Shown: in pieces, positions 1 to 9,401 of the stretch | Layout of the letters: each line of letters begins with the position of its first letter | Numbering within the stretch: the stretch's first letter is position 1 | NCBI RefSeq assembly: GCF_025336485.1 | Contig: NZ_JAODAB010000005.1 | Coordinates: forward strand, 124,001 to 188,000 | Source: Pseudomonas citri | GTDB lineage: Bacteria; Pseudomonadota; Gammaproteobacteria; Pseudomonadales; Pseudomonadaceae | Direction of reading: 5' to 3' | DNA: 64,000 bases | Program-made: the position numbers and the translations under genes | The notes under the pieces: generated by a model | What the model saw: the letters and a program-made list of their open reading frames with translations, nothing else | Database searches by the model: none | What the model was told of the DNA's origin: nothing

Positions 1-497
1 AAGGCCTTGCCGGAACAGCGCAATGTGCGCTCGCGGTTGCTCTCGGCGGCGCGCAGTTTTCTGTTCAACCAGGTGCTGGCCGCTCGGGTGGCCGATGGCA
101 CCTGGCAACAAGCCCAGGTTGGCGACTTGCTGGCTTTCACCGACAGCCGCAGTTTTTTCCCCGCCGGCGAGGCTGAATGCAGCGATCCGCGCTTGGCGAT
201 CCTCGATCTTCACCCGACCGGGCCGCAGTGGGGCGAGGGACCCTCGCCCGCCAGCGGGGCGAGCCATGACCTGGAACAGGCCATCGCCGCACGCGAAGCC
301 GACCTGCGGGACTGGTTGATAAGCGCGGGAATGAATCACGAACGTCGCATCCTGCGACTGCCCATTAGCGGGCTGTCGTGGCATTATCCTTCGCCTGACA
401 TTCTGCAACTGGAATTCGTCCTGCCGGCCGGATGTTTCGCCACTGTCTTGGTGCGCGAACTCGTCGATCTGGTGCCGGTGGGGCAGACGGACAGCCC

Positions 498-510
<13 letters not shown>
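1..510 (+). CDS. truD: tRNA pseudouridine(13) synthase TruD, C-terminal part
   Basis: The open frame runs in from the window edge (K-A-L-P-E-Q-R-N...), so only about the last 169 residues are present and the true start lies outside. TruD isomerises U13 in tRNA(Glu) and belongs to a pseudouridine synthase family of about 350 residues. The visible part would be the C-terminal half; the call rests on C-terminal residues typical of Pseudomonas TruD and on the neighbouring genes. The frame ends 13 bases inside surE, so the two are translationally coupled. The order truD-surE-pcm-nlpD-rpoS is conserved in gamma-proteobacteria. Confidence 0.85.
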
Positions 511-1924
<1,414 letters not shown>

Positions 1925-2135
1925 GCATTAATAAACAGCCGCTGAATTCCTCGATGCCGGCTATGTCCTACAGCGGCATCGAATGGATTGAACGGCGTTC
2001 AACAGCGGCCAGCAAACGTGTGCGAAAGCGTTTCGCGCTTCATTAATAGAAGCGCACTGGTCGCCAGCTACATTGACATGACGTCTGCCTGTACAGGCAG
2101 TTTCCAATTTTCAGCCACCACAAAGGGAGCGGCGG

Positions 2136-2981
2136 GTGAGTCTCACAGTCATTGCGCAGCGTATGGGTATCACGAGCTTTCAGCGCCTGGTGACTGGCCT
2201 TGTCTTGAGTACCTTGCTGGTCGGTTGTTCCAGCACGTCGTCGAATAACGTCCGGGTCGTCGATCGCAACGAGGCGGCGCCCCAGCGTCCTACAGTAACG
2301 ACTGGACAGTATGTAGTCCGTCGCGGCGATACGCTGTTTTCCATCGCTTTTCGCTACGGCTGGGACTATAAGGCCCTCGCGGCGCGTAACAACATTCCTG
2401 CGCCTTATACGATTCATCCGGGTCAGACCATTCGCTTTGACGGCCGTAGCGGTTCAACGCCTACCGCAGTCGTGACGCAATCGGGTTCGACGCCTTCATC
2501 GTCGAGTAAAACCACGGTCATTCGCCGGCCGGTGGGAGGGGAAAGCGCGGCAGTACCGTCTGTCGCGGGCAAGCCCGCCCCCGTCCCGATGCCTCCCGCA
2601 GGCCCCGCCCCGACAGGCTGGGGATGGCCTTCTAATGGCGTTTTAATTGGAAAATTCTCTTCAAACGGTAGTTTGAATAAAGGAATTGATATCGCCGGAG
2701 ATTTGGGACAGCCTGTTTTAGCCGCGTCTGATGGCACCGTTGTGTACGCCGGGAGTGGTTTGAGGGGCTACGGCGAACTTGTGATCATCAAACACAGCGA
2801 AACCTACGTCAGTGCCTACGGTCACAACCGCAGGCTGTTGGTTCGGGAGGGGCAGCAGGTCAAGGTCGGACAGACAATTGCCGAAATGGGGTCAACGGGT
2901 ACAGACCGGGTGAAACTGCATTTTGAGATTCGCCGACAAGGTAAACCTGTGGATCCGCTGCAATTCCTGCCACGCCGTTGA
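2136..2981 (+). CDS. nlpD: LysM/M23-domain lipoprotein NlpD, amidase activator
   Basis: The 281-residue product has a lipobox (LLVGC at about residues 29-33), a LysM domain (about 59-102, YVVRRGDTLFSIA) for peptidoglycan binding, a Pro/Ser/Thr-rich linker and a C-terminal LytM/M23 domain (about 175-280). The M23 metal ligands are degenerate (NKGIDI instead of HxxxD; LHFEIR instead of HxH), as in NlpD proteins that activate amidases rather than cut peptidoglycan. GTG at 2136 is preceded by AAGGGAGCGG; an ATG at 2163 would also leave a complete signal peptide. In related bacteria the main rpoS promoter lies inside nlpD. Confidence 0.94.
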   Translation: MSLTVIAQRMGITSFQRLVTGLVLSTLLVGCSSTSSNNVRVVDRNEAAPQRPTVTTGQYVVRRGDTLFSIAFRYGWDYKALAARNNIPAPYTIHPGQTIRFDGRSGSTPTAVVTQSGSTPSSSSKTTVIRRPVGGESAAVPSVAGKPAPVPMPPAGPAPTGWGWPSNGVLIGKFSSNGSLNKGIDIAGDLGQPVLAASDGTVVYAGSGLRGYGELVIIKHSETYVSAYGHNRRLLVREGQQVKVGQTIAEMGSTGTDRVKLHFEIRRQGKPVDPLQFLPRR

Positions 2982-2992
2982 TTTGCTCGTCA

Positions 2993-3021
2993 GCCTGTTC
3001 CGTCACGTAGAGGGAACAGGC
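2993..3021 (+). promoter_or_regulatory. Hairpin in nlpD-rpoS spacer (rpoS leader)
   Basis: GCCTGTTCC (2993-3001) pairs with GGAACAGGC (3013-3021). There is no run of T after it, so it is more likely a leader RNA structure than a terminator. An rpoS transcript starting within nlpD would carry it. Function is inferred only. Confidence 0.35.
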
Positions 3022-3087
3022 TCCAGCGTTGCCAAGGATAAAGGCGTCGCTTGAGCTTGAGGTCGAACTCACCAAAGGACTATAACA

Positions 3088-4095
3088 ATGGCTCTCAGTA
3101 AAGAAGTGCCGGAGTTTGACATCGACGATGAGGTTCTCCTGATGGAGACCGGCATCGCTATGGATTCGATGTCGAATGATGAAGGGGCAGCATCACCTTC
3201 CGTTCGTGCCAAATCCAGACACTCCGCTTCACTTAAACAACATAAGTACATCGATTACACCCGGGCGCTGGACGCCACTCAGCTGTACCTCAACGAAATC
3301 GGTTTCTCGCCACTGCTCTCCCCCGAGGAAGAAGTTCATTTTGCGCGGCTGTCGCAAAGTGGCGATCCGGCCGGTCGAAAACGCATGATTGAAAGCAACT
3401 TGCGCTTGGTGGTGAAGATCGCCCGACGCTACGTCAATCGTGGGCTTTCGCTGCTGGACCTGATCGAGGAGGGCAACCTGGGCCTGATTCGCGCCGTCGA
3501 GAAGTTCGACCCTGAGCGCGGCTTCCGCTTCTCGACCTACGCCACGTGGTGGATTCGCCAGACCATCGAACGGGCGATCATGAATCAGACCCGGACCATC
3601 CGGTTGCCGATTCACGTGGTCAAGGAACTGAACGTCTACCTGCGGGCCGCTCGTGAGTTGACCCAGAAGCTCGATCACGAACCTTCACCGGAAGAAATTG
3701 CCAACCTGCTGGAAAAACCGGTGGGCGAGGTCAAGCGCATGCTTGGGCTCAATGAGCGGGTTTCCTCGGTGGATGTTTCGTTGGGCCCGGACTCGGACAA
3801 GACCTTGCTGGACACCCTGACCGATGAGCGCCCCAGCGACCCGTGCGAGTTGCTCCAGGATGACGACTTGTCCCAGAGCATCGACCAGTGGCTCTCCGAG
3901 CTGACTGACAAGCAACGGGAAGTGGTGATCCGACGCTTCGGCCTGCGCGGTCATGAAAGCAGCACCCTGGAGGACGTAGGCCTGGAAATTGGCTTGACGC
4001 GAGAGCGGGTCAGGCAGATTCAGGTTGAAGGTCTCAAGCGCCTGCGAGAGATCCTGGAGAAGAACGGCTTGTCGAGCGAGTCGTTGTTTCAATAG
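3088..4095 (+). CDS. rpoS: RNA polymerase sigma factor RpoS (sigma-38)
   Basis: The 335-residue protein has the sigma-70 group 2 layout: a short acidic N-terminus, region 1.2 ([16 protein letters not shown]), region 2 with the core-binding/-10 helix block ([20 protein letters not shown] and [10 protein letters not shown]), region 3, and region 4 with a helix-turn-helix ending near [18 protein letters not shown]. It directs stationary-phase and general stress transcription. ATG 3088 follows the purine-rich CACCAAAGGACTATAACA. Length matches fluorescent pseudomonads and no lesion is seen. The adjacent rsmZ ties it to Gac/Rsm control. Confidence 0.98.
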   Translation: MALSKEVPEFDIDDEVLLMETGIAMDSMSNDEGAASPSVRAKSRHSASLKQHKYIDYTRALDATQLYLNEIGFSPLLSPEEEVHFARLSQSGDPAGRKRMIESNLRLVVKIARRYVNRGLSLLDLIEEGNLGLIRAVEKFDPERGFRFSTYATWWIRQTIERAIMNQTRTIRLPIHVVKELNVYLRAARELTQKLDHEPSPEEIANLLEKPVGEVKRMLGLNERVSSVDVSLGPDSDKTLLDTLTDERPSDPCELLQDDDLSQSIDQWLSELTDKQREVVIRRFGLRGHESSTLEDVGLEIGLTRERVRQIQVEGLKRLREILEKNGLSSESLFQ

Positions 4096-4151
4096 GGCTG
4101 CGCACGCTAGAGGAAAAGCCCTGATGGGTTCTTAGTGCTGTTTGCTTGAGA

Positions 4152-4188
4152 AAAGGCGCTTTTTCAGAGATGAAAGGCGCCTTTTTTT
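4152..4188 (+). terminator. Intrinsic terminator of rpoS
   Basis: AAAGGCGC (4152-4159) and GCGCCTTT (4177-4184) form a stem that is followed by a T run, 57 bases after the rpoS stop. Confidence 0.75.
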
Positions 4189-4206
4189 GGTTTTGTTTCT
4201 GGGGGC

Positions 4207-4335
4207 ATGTATATCCGTTGCTGCGGTAACGGCGGCTGGCGGTTTCGCCCTGACGGCGACTTACTGTCTTTCAGACGCCCCGGAATGCCGGCCCAGAAGA
4301 AAGTAAGCAAAGAACGCTGCCTGCGTTCGGCCAGC
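4207..4335. repeat. Probable dispersed Pseudomonas intergenic repeat
   Basis: This non-coding stretch between rpoS and rsmZ contains the phrases CCGTTGCTGCGGTAACGGC and AAGAAAGTAAGCAAAGAACGC. I recall these from repeated intergenic sequences in fluorescent pseudomonads. The first phrase is itself an imperfect palindrome. No other full copy is visible in this window, so the call rests on memory. Confidence 0.3.
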
Positions 4336-4413
4336 GTGGTTGATGGGGCGTTGAGATCAAGATCAAAAGCCAAAGCTGACGCCGAAGCGCAGTGATCTAA
4401 CTGAAGTACCGCC

Positions 4414-4544
4414 ATCGCGAGCAAGCTTTGCTCCCACAGGGGACCTCGGTTGTTCATGAATGTTGCGTGCAACAAATGGCCTGTGGGGGGCACACGAAAC
4501 TCTCAATCACTGCAGATGCTGTGGGAGCAAAGCTTGCTCGCGAT
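4414..4544. repeat. Pair of inverted REP elements (BIME-like)
   Basis: Positions 4414-4439 and 4519-4544 are exact reverse complements over 26 bases, each with the core GAGCAAGCTTTGCTC and a TGTGGGAGC edge. That is the usual form of Pseudomonas REP sequences. They lie head to head in the rpoS-rsmZ spacer, with about 80 bases between them. Confidence 0.8.
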
Positions 4545-4632
4545 CACGCCAGCCCAGACACCGCAAATCCCATGGCGAGGGATGTCTGCGCAGGTATCTT
4601 GTTCCAGTCCTGCTCTATTCGCTGGTTCGGTT

Positions 4633-4660
4633 TGTAAGCTTTTGCCTAGTGTTGTGTAAG
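4633..4660 (+). promoter_or_regulatory. Candidate GacA upstream activating site of rsmZ
   Basis: Two TGTAAG half-sites lie at 4633-4638 and 4655-4660, about 165-190 bases upstream of the RsmZ start. That is the distance at which the GacA site (TGTAAG-N6-CTTACA) normally lies. The CTTACA half is degenerate for both. A -10-like TAATAT is at 4810-4815. Confidence 0.45.
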
Positions 4661-4823
4661 CGTTCGGTTTCCACTGCGAGGGTAGATGCCTATAAAGGCT
4701 GTCATGCTTTTTTTATACTATTGATTTTTAAAGATAATTTTCTTTGTGAAAGTGCTGTGACAGAGCTTGGCGGCGATGTTCGGCGAATTGCACTCATTTA
4801 GGAAAACACTAATATCAGTCCTG

Positions 4824-4957
4824 TGTCGACGGACAGACACACCCGTCATGGACGATGGGGAAGGAAGGACATCGCAGGAAGCGATTCATCAGGATGATGA
4901 AAAGGATTAAAGGGATTATGGAAAAAATGTGGGCGGGTCAAACCGCCCCTTTTTTTT
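4824..4957 (+). ncRNA. rsmZ: Small regulatory RNA RsmZ
   Basis: This RNA begins TGTCGACGGACAGAC, 8 bases after the TAATAT -10 element, and has about ten GGA motifs, several in hairpin loops (ATGGACGAT, GCAGGAAGC, TCAGGATGA). It ends in an intrinsic terminator (GGGCGG/CCGCCC then T8, 4931-4957). RsmZ sequesters RsmA/RsmE (CsrA family) and so relieves translational repression of secondary-metabolism and biofilm genes. It is made when GacS/GacA is active. Position between rpoS and fdxA, length of about 130 nt and sequence match the known RsmZ of P. fluorescens. The exact 5' end is inferred. Confidence 0.92.
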
Positions 4958-4985
4958 GCCTGCGATTTTTAGAATCCCAGGAAAG

Positions 4986-5010
4986 CAAAAAGGCCCGCAA
5001 AGGGCCTTTT
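4986..5010 (-). terminator. Intrinsic terminator of fdxA
   Basis: Read on the minus strand, AAAAGGCCC (5010-5002) pairs with GGGCCTTTT (4996-4988) and is followed by more T. It lies 19 bases after the fdxA stop and faces the rsmZ terminator. Confidence 0.75.
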
Positions 5011-5028
5011 CGATGAATGCAGAGGAAA

Positions 5029-5352
5029 TCAGCGTTCCAGGTCTGCGATCTTGCCTGGCTTGCCGTCCCATTCTTCGGCGTCCGGCAGGGCGTCTTTCTT
5101 CTCGGTGATGTTCGGCCAGATGTCCGCCAGTTCGGCGTTCAGCTCGATGAAGTTCTCCATGCCGGCTGGCACTTCGTCTTCCGAAAAAATGGCGTTTGCC
5201 GGGCATTCCGGTTCACACAGGGCGCAGTCGATGCACTCATCCGGGTGAATGACCAGGAAGTTTGGCCCTTCGTAAAAGCAGTCCACCGGACACACTTCTA
5301 CGCAGTCGGTGTACTTGCACTTGATGCAGTTGTCGGTGACGACGAAGGTCAT
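5029..5352 (-). CDS. fdxA: 7Fe ferredoxin FdxA
   Basis: The 107-residue protein starts [20 protein letters not shown]. It carries two cysteine clusters, [14 protein letters not shown] and [12 protein letters not shown], which bind one [3Fe-4S] and one [4Fe-4S] cluster. It is a small cytoplasmic electron carrier. The frame is open 14 codons further upstream, but ATG 5352 has AGGAGAAAATT before it and gives the exact family length. The gene is convergent with rsmZ and lies downstream of mutS on the same strand. Confidence 0.97.
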   Translation of the reverse strand: MTFVVTDNCIKCKYTDCVEVCPVDCFYEGPNFLVIHPDECIDCALCEPECPANAIFSEDEVPAGMENFIELNAELADIWPNITEKKDALPDAEEWDGKPGKIADLER

Positions 5353-5494
5353 TTCTAATTTTCTCCTCAGGCGGCGGCAGCGATGCCCCTTCACGATGGG
5401 GTCGCCAGGTTCAGGAGCGATAGTCTGCGAACCAGGCTAATAGTCCGCAGCATCCCAAACCGCGCGAGATTCTACCAGCTTGAAAGCCTGTGCG

Positions 5495-8074
5495 TTAGAT
5501 CCGTGTCTTCAATGTATAGAGTAAATCCAGTGCCCGACGAGGGGTCAGGTCGTCCAGGTCGAGCTTGGCCAGTTCATCGAGTACCGGATGTGGCAGGCTG
5601 GCGAACAGGTCGCTTTGCTGTGGCGCGACCGCTTTGCCTTTGCTCGGGCGTGGCGTTTCGTGGGGCAGGCTGGTGGTTTCCAGGCGGCTCAGATGCTCGC
5701 GGGCACGGCTGATCACTTCGCTTGGCACACCGGCCAGTTGCGCCACTGCCAGGCCGTAGCTCTGGCTGGCCGGACCGGGCAGCACATGGTGCAGGAACAC
5801 GATGCGTTCGTTGTGTTCGGTGGCGTTGAGGTGAACGTTAGCCACCAGCGGTTGGCTTTCCGGCAATACCGTCAGTTCGAAATAATGGGTGGCGAACAGC
5901 GTGTACGCCCGCAGGTGCGCCAGGCGTTCGGCCGCTGCCCAGGCCAGCGACAAACCGTCGAAGGTACTGGTGCCGCGACCGACTTCGTCCATCAGCACCA
6001 GGCTGCGTTCGGTGGCGTTGTGCAGGATATTCGCGGTTTCGCTCATTTCCACCATGAAGGTCGAGCGGCCACCGGCCAGGTCATCGCTGGAGCCGATCCG
6101 GGTGAAGATCCGGTCCACCAGGGACAATTCGCAACTGGCCGCCGGCACGAAACTGCCGATGTGGGCCAGCAGCACGATCAGTGCGGTCTGGCGCATGTAG
6201 GTGGATTTACCGCCCATGTTCGGACCGGTGATCACCAGCATGCGGGTGTTGTCGTCCAGGCTCAGGTCGTTGGCCACGAACGGTGTGGTCAGCACTTGCT
6301 CGACCACTGGGTGACGGCCCTGACTGATGCGCATGCACGGCTCGCTGACGAAACGCGGGCAGTTGAGGTCCAGGTTCAGGGCGCGTTCGGCCAGGTTGCT
6401 CAATACGTCCAGTTCCGCCAGGGCGGCGGCGGTGTCCTGCAACGGCGGCAGTTGGCTGATCAAATCTTCGAGCAGCGCTTCGTAGAGCATTTTTTCCCGG
6501 GCCAGGGCGCGGCTCTTGGCCGACAGCGCCTTGTCTTCGAATGCCTTGAGTTCCGGGGTGATGAAACGCTCGGCGCCCTTGAGGGTCTGGCGGCGGATGT
6601 AGTCGGCCGGGGCCTGCTCGGCCTGCTTGCTCGGCAACTCGATGAAGTAACCGTGGATGCGGTTGTAGCCGACCTTGAGGTTGGCCAGGCCGGTGCGGGC
6701 TTTTTCCCGGGCTTCGAGGTCGATCAGGAACTGGCCGGCGTTTTCGCTCAGCGATTGCAACTCGTCGAGTTCGGCGTCGTAGCCGGTCTTCAGCACGCCG
6801 CCGTCACGGATCACCGCTGGTGGGTTGTCGATGATGGCTTTTTCCAGCAGCGCGGCCAGGTTCGGGTAGGTGCTGGTGGTGCGCGCCAGTTGTTGCAGGT
6901 GCGGCGCTTCGAGGTCGCTCATCGCGATTTGCAGTTCGGGTAGGGCGCCGAGGGCGTCACGCAGGCGCGCCAGGTCCCGAGGACGGGCATTGCGCAGGCC
7001 GATCCGCGCGAGGATCCGCTCGATGTCCCCGATTTCCTTGAGCTGCGGTTGCAATTGTTCGAAGCGGTAACGGTCCAGCAGACAGCTGATGGACGACTGG
7101 CGCGCCAGCAGCACGGTCAGGTCGCGCAGCGGGCGATTCAGCCAACGGGTCAGCAGGCGGCTGCCCATGGCGGTTTGGCAGCGGTCGACCACCGATTGCA
7201 GGGTATTGTCGCGCCCGCCGGCCAGGTTGGTGTCCAGTTCCAGGTTGCGACGGCTCGCACCGTCCAGCACCACCGTGTCGTCCAGGCGCTCGTGACGCAG
7301 GCTGCGCAAATGGGGCAGGGCGGTGCGCTGGGTTTCCTTGGCATAGGCCAAGAGGCAACCGGCGGCACCAATGGCCAGGGTCAGGTTTTCGCAACCGAAG
7401 CCTTTGAGGTCCTGGGTGGAGAATTGTTGGCAGAGACTTTTCAACGCCGAGTCACGCTCAAAATCCCACGGCGCCCTACGACGTACGCCACGGCGCTTTT
7501 CCGCCGGCAGGTCTTTCGGCCAGTCGTCGGGGATCAGCAATTCCACCGGGTTGACCCGCTCCAGTTCCGCCAGCAGGTTTTCCCAGCCCTTGATTTCCTG
7601 GACCGAGAAGTTGCCGCTGGTGATGTCCAGCACCGCCATGCCGAACAGCCGTTCATCGCCCAGCACGGCGGCGATCAGGTTGTCCCGGCGCTCATCCAGC
7701 AACGCTTCGTCACTGACCGTGCCGGGGGTGATGATCCGCACCACCTGGCGTTCCACCGGGCCCTTGCTGGTGGCCGGGTCGCCGACCTGCTCGCAGATCA
7801 CCACCGACTCGCCGAGCTTGACCAGTTTCGCCAGGTAACCTTCCGCCGCGTGGTAAGGAATCCCACACATCGGAATCGCCATGCCCGCCGATTGCCCACG
7901 CGCCGTCAGGGTGATGTCCAGTAACTTGGCGGCCTTTTTCGCGTCTTCGTAGAAGATCTCGTAGAAGTCGCCCATGCGGTAGAACATCAGCTGATCGGGG
8001 TGCTGGTTCTTCAGGCGCCAGTATTGCTGCATCATCGGCGTGTGGGAGGACAGGTCGTTCACGGCTGTATTCAT
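5495..8074 (-). CDS. mutS: DNA mismatch repair ATPase MutS
   Basis: The 859-residue protein has the mismatch-reading motif GDFYEIF near the N-terminus, connector and lever domains, and the ATPase domain with Walker [11 protein letters not shown], Walker B region [12 protein letters not shown] and the TFDG motif. It recognises mismatches and small loops and recruits MutL. The open frame extends 47 codons upstream, but the ATG at 8074 ([19 protein letters not shown]) gives the usual N-terminus. The leader has no strong Shine-Dalgarno. mutS marks the left border of the mutS-cinA interval used by tailocins in pseudomonads. Confidence 0.97.
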   Translation of the reverse strand: MNTAVNDLSSHTPMMQQYWRLKNQHPDQLMFYRMGDFYEIFYEDAKKAAKLLDITLTARGQSAGMAIPMCGIPYHAAEGYLAKLVKLGESVVICEQVGDPATSKGPVERQVVRIITPGTVSDEALLDERRDNLIAAVLGDERLFGMAVLDITSGNFSVQEIKGWENLLAELERVNPVELLIPDDWPKDLPAEKRRGVRRRAPWDFERDSALKSLCQQFSTQDLKGFGCENLTLAIGAAGCLLAYAKETQRTALPHLRSLRHERLDDTVVLDGASRRNLELDTNLAGGRDNTLQSVVDRCQTAMGSRLLTRWLNRPLRDLTVLLARQSSISCLLDRYRFEQLQPQLKEIGDIERILARIGLRNARPRDLARLRDALGALPELQIAMSDLEAPHLQQLARTTSTYPNLAALLEKAIIDNPPAVIRDGGVLKTGYDAELDELQSLSENAGQFLIDLEAREKARTGLANLKVGYNRIHGYFIELPSKQAEQAPADYIRRQTLKGAERFITPELKAFEDKALSAKSRALAREKMLYEALLEDLISQLPPLQDTAAALAELDVLSNLAERALNLDLNCPRFVSEPCMRISQGRHPVVEQVLTTPFVANDLSLDDNTRMLVITGPNMGGKSTYMRQTALIVLLAHIGSFVPAASCELSLVDRIFTRIGSSDDLAGGRSTFMVEMSETANILHNATERSLVLMDEVGRGTSTFDGLSLAWAAAERLAHLRAYTLFATHYFELTVLPESQPLVANVHLNATEHNERIVFLHHVLPGPASQSYGLAVAQLAGVPSEVISRAREHLSRLETTSLPHETPRPSKGKAVAPQQSDLFASLPHPVLDELAKLDLDDLTPRRALDLLYTLKTRI

Positions 8075-8229
8075 TGGGGTGTCAGGCAAGCTCGTTGAAA
8101 GGTTTGGGCAAAAGGAGGGGCGGTGGCCCGGGTTTTTCGCGATGGGCGCAAGGTTAACATGGGCGGGCGGGGGGACCCAGGCGTGAGTGTGTGTTGAAAC
8201 TGTTTTGCGAAGCATGGGCTAGGCAATAA

Positions 8230-8252
8230 AAGCCCGACACTTGGTCGGGCTT
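8230..8252 (-). terminator. Terminator after the 58-residue gene
   Basis: On the minus strand AAGCCCGAC (8252-8244) pairs with GTCGGGCTT (8238-8230) and is followed by TTATT. It lies 4 bases after the stop of the small gene. Confidence 0.7.
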
Positions 8253-8256
8253 CTTT

Positions 8257-8433
8257 TTAAAGCTGAACGCTAGGTGCGTTTACCTCGGCTTGCATCATTA
8301 CCAGACTTTGCTGCTTAGTAGCCTCTGCCAGAATCTTGCGATAAACGCGCTTTTTTTCCTTCGATTTTGCGCTACGAATAAAATCGGCAAAGGTGCTTTT
8401 GGCTCCTTTGGACAAACCTGTCTTCGTGATCAC
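8257..8433 (-). CDS. Small basic protein of unknown function, 58 residues
   Basis: The frame starts at a GTG (8433-8431) preceded by TTAGGAGCGC, a good ribosome binding site. It encodes MITKTGLSKGAKSTFADFIR followed by a Lys/Arg-rich helix (RSAKSKEKKRVYRKILAEAT), then ends at TAA, with a terminator 4 bases later. The ribosome binding site, complete frame and dedicated terminator argue that it is real. It has no signal peptide or membrane segment, and its basic amphipathic character could suit nucleic-acid or protein binding. I do not recognise a family. It lies directly upstream of mutS on the same strand, separated from it by its own terminator. Confidence 0.65.
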   Translation of the reverse strand: MITKTGLSKGAKSTFADFIRSAKSKEKKRVYRKILAEATKQQSLVMMQAEVNAPSVQL

Positions 8434-8501
8434 AGCGCGCTCCTAATGATTGTTCATAGGCGCTTCATTGCGAAACGCTCAAAAAAAGACCGGCAGGCCA
8501 G

Positions 8502-8590
8502 TGGGAGCAAGCTTCCTCGCCACAGTGGGGGTGAGGCTTGAGTGTCGAGGTGAACGATAGACCGCCATCACGAGCAAGCTTGCACAGGGG
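8502..8590. repeat. Degenerate inverted REP pair
   Basis: GTGGGAGCAAGCTTCCTCGCCACA (from 8502) and CACGAGCAAGCTTGC (8569-8583) are decayed, oppositely oriented copies of the REP core seen at 4414-4544. Confidence 0.5.
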
Positions 8591-8613
8591 GGGGCGGCGG
8601 GCTGGGCTTTGGG

Positions 8614-8967
8614 TTATCTCGGCTCAACCACATCCAACGCCCGATTCGCCAGCAACTGACCCAGTTCGATCATTTGCTGGACGCCCATTGCGATGTGTCG
8701 TCGCGAGCCTTCCAGGTCGAACGCCAGGTCGCTGACCATGGCGTTGGCCGAGGCCAGGGTTTCGCTGAGGTTGGCGAGCAGGCATTCGGCGTCGATGTTG
8801 GGGGCGATGAGGTAGAGGGTGTCGAGTGTTTCGGCTGTTTCTTTGTCGGCTTTCGGCTTGAGGTAGTAGTCCAAGGCGCGGTTGGCCGCGTCGTCGAGTT
8901 TCCTGGCGTTGGCCGATTGGCTGCGGGAGACGTGATCGTCTGGGGGATTGGGTGTGTTCTTCGGCAT
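8614..8967 (-). CDS. DUF6124-like small Pseudomonas protein
   Basis: The 117-residue protein begins MPKNTPNPPD and has the central block NRALDYYLKP followed by helices (IDAECLLANLSETLASANAM, GSRRHIAMGVQQMIELGQLL). This pattern is that of a Pseudomonas-restricted small-protein family (DUF6124, formerly grouped with DUF3077) of unknown function that often occurs in several copies per genome. ATG 8967 was chosen over the longer frame because AAGGATC lies just upstream. No signal peptide or membrane segment is visible. It is followed by REP sequences and preceded by a long conserved-looking leader (9003-9200). Confidence 0.7.
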   Translation of the reverse strand: MPKNTPNPPDDHVSRSQSANARKLDDAANRALDYYLKPKADKETAETLDTLYLIAPNIDAECLLANLSETLASANAMVSDLAFDLEGSRRHIAMGVQQMIELGQLLANRALDVVEPR

Positions 8968-9002
8968 TTTATGGATCCTTGAGGTTGAGCCACCACTCAC
9001 TC

Positions 9003-9200
9003 GCGACTAAACGAGGGTGGCAGCTGTACGCAGGTTAGTCGACCGGGGATCCAAGGAACCGGCGCGCCCGAGGGCGCCCTGCGCACAGCCGCCGTCAAGT
9101 GCAGGAATGGGAATGCCTGACTGATGGAGCTGTGAGCACCTTGGAGTACCGAGCGACTAAACCCGATCACTGATGGGCAGTGACAGGATCAAAAGTACCG
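9003..9200 (-). ncRNA. Candidate structured element upstream of the DUF6124-like gene
   Basis: There is no credible gene between 8968 and 9401. The stretch holds a direct repeat GCGACTAAAC at 9003-9012 and 9153-9162, exactly 150 bases apart. An inverted partner (CGACTAA 9004-9010 with TTAGTCG 9035-9041) could close a hairpin, and GGCGCGCCCGAGGGCGCCC is a further GC-rich hairpin. I recall nearly the same sequence next to DUF6124-type genes in other fluorescent pseudomonads, which would suggest a conserved leader or small RNA. Orientation and function are inferred. Confidence 0.35.
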
Positions 9201-9372
9201 ATGAGGTCCAAGACGCACAAGCCGGCGGATTCTGGCGTAGGTGTAGGCATCGGCGCAAGGCGATGTAGCCTTGCGTAGCAAATTTGTGGGACGCGGCACG
9301 GGCTTTTTCCCACGAGGTTGTAGGGGAAATTTCCAAAGTGCTGGAGGGGGAACGGGGGGGGCTGGATGAAAT

Positions 9373-9394
9373 GGGAGCGAGCAAGCCCGCTCCC
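9373..9394. repeat. REP hairpin after the ABC transporter operon
   Basis: GGGAGCG (9373-9379) and CGCTCCC (9388-9394) flank GAGCAAGC, the REP core, 8 bases past the stop of the substrate-binding protein gene. It may stabilise or end the operon transcript. Confidence 0.6.
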
Positions 9395-9401
9395 ACACGC
9401 T

